Assembly: GCA_934446135.1 (NCBI GenBank)
Contig: CAKSDT010000096.1
Coordinates: 1-6,604, forward strand
Length of the DNA stretch: 6,604 bases
From: an uncultured Clostridia bacterium
Lineage (GTDB): Bacteria > Bacillota > Clostridia > RGIG6154
Direction of reading: 5' to 3'
Part shown: positions 6,346 through 6,604 of the stretch, piece after piece
How the letters are laid out: every line of letters begins with the position of its first letter
Position numbering within the stretch: position 1 is the stretch's first letter
The notes under the pieces: model-generated
Told to the model about the DNA's origin: nothing
Database searches by the model: none
The model's input: the letters and a program-made list of their open reading frames with translations, nothing else
Program-made: the position numbers and the translations under genes

Positions 6346-6407
6346 AAAAAAATTAAATTACAACAAAATTACTGCTCTTGCTTCACAATACTCATACATT
6401 GTCGATA

Positions 6408-6436
6408 ATTTTATCACAAATCTACAAATAAATCAA
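6408..6436 (-). promoter_or_regulatory. Sigma-A promoter of alaS
   Basis: On the minus strand, TTGATT (6436-6431), a 17-base spacer and TAAAAT (6413-6408), with TG one base before the -10 (extended -10). The predicted start is near 6401, giving a leader of about 120 bases before the alaS ATG. Confidence 0.8.
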
Positions 6437-6439
6437 CAC

Positions 6440-6452
6440 AATTTTCAAAATT
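6440..6452. repeat. A+T palindrome midway between the alaS and tRNA-Glu promoters
   Basis: AATTTT-C-AAAATT is a perfect 6-base inverted repeat around base 6446. That base is also the midpoint between the two divergent -35 boxes. It could act as a shared UP element for both promoters or as an operator. Confidence 0.5.
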
Positions 6453-6455
6453 CTA

Positions 6456-6485
6456 TTGACTAAACCATACAATTTGTGATAAAAT
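6456..6485 (+). promoter_or_regulatory. Sigma-A promoter of tRNA-Glu
   Basis: TTGACT (6456-6461), an 18-base spacer and TAAAAT (6480-6485), with TGTGA just before the -10 (extended -10). The predicted start is near 6492, about 13 bases before the mature tRNA 5' end, so RNase P would trim a short leader. Confidence 0.82.
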
Positions 6486-6504
6486 ACTTTTGTTGTTTTA
6501 ATGA

Positions 6505-6576
6505 GGCTCCATCGTCTAACGGTTAGGACGCGGCCCTCTCAAGGCTGCAATAGGGGTTCGAGTCCCCTTGGAGTCA
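6505..6576 (+). tRNA. tRNA-Glu (anticodon CTC)
   Basis: A 72-base tRNA that folds completely. Acceptor stem GGCTCCA with TGGAGTC has one G-U pair (position 2 with 71). D-stem GTCT with GGAC closes a loop containing GG. Anticodon stem CGGCC with GGCTG closes loop CTCTCAA. The variable loop is 4 bases (CAAT), the T-stem is AGGGG with CCCCT, and the T-loop is TTCGAGT. The discriminator is A at 6576. The anticodon CTC at 6538-6540 reads GAG. The 3' CCA is not encoded, since CCT follows the discriminator, so CCA would be added by the nucleotidyltransferase. Confidence 0.97.
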
Positions 6577-6604
6577 CCTAAAAAGACAGACTGTTGCATA
6601 AGTG

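Noticed and set aside
6279..6400. T-box riboswitch before alaS
   Set aside because: The leader is only about 120 bases, has no T-box consensus and no terminator/antiterminator pair. A T-rich run at 6346-6352 is not preceded by a stable hairpin.
6340..6405. Weak hairpin ACAATG...TATTGT in the first part of the alaS leader
   Set aside because: Only 5-6 A+T-rich pairs including a wobble, which is too weak to claim.
6577..6604. A second tRNA or gene after tRNA-Glu
   Set aside because: Only 28 bases remain, and they show no recognisable tRNA, promoter or terminator.

Overview
The window is ordinary chromosomal housekeeping sequence from an A+T-rich, low-GC Gram-positive bacterium, most likely class Clostridia. 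The basis is the clostridial-type AlaS (N-terminus MEYMGLNEVREKF, Cys-rich stretch after motif 2), a YqeG-family phosphatase, a Firmicute-type S21, strong Shine-Dalgarno sites and TTGACA/TAAAAT-type promoters. No mobile element, CRISPR array, prophage or defence gene is visible.

Left block (1-2262, minus strand): a probable three-gene operon read leftwards, yqeG-like HAD phosphatase, then an endonuclease IV-like TIM-barrel protein, then an M24 Xaa-Pro peptidase cut by the left window edge. The genes are 5 to 17 bases apart and are served by a good promoter with an extended -10 at 2234-2262.

Middle (2284-2996, plus strand): one divergently transcribed gene of 227 codons. Its C-terminal half looks like the last strands of a glycoside hydrolase 18 barrel, but the catalytic part is missing. 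It converges on the minus-strand rpsU, and an 11-bp hairpin between them is a strong terminator for the minus strand.

Right block (3013-6436, minus strand): alaS, hinT and rpsU (S21, 58 aa), read leftwards. alaS has a promoter at 6408-6436 and a leader of about 120 bases that lacks T-box hallmarks but can form an H-type pseudoknot just before the gene. rpsU has its own near-consensus promoter and a leader with a perfect 17-base palindrome.

Right end (6456-6576, plus strand): tRNA-Glu(CUC), transcribed divergently from alaS. The alaS and tRNA promoters are almost mirror images around an A+T palindrome at 6440-6452. The genes serve translation (AlaS, S21, tRNA-Glu), DNA repair or sugar metabolism (Nfo-like), peptide turnover (M24) and phosphate-ester metabolism (YqeG, HinT). 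The most interesting material is regulatory: the alaS leader and the mirrored promoters. The degenerate GH18-like protein comes next.
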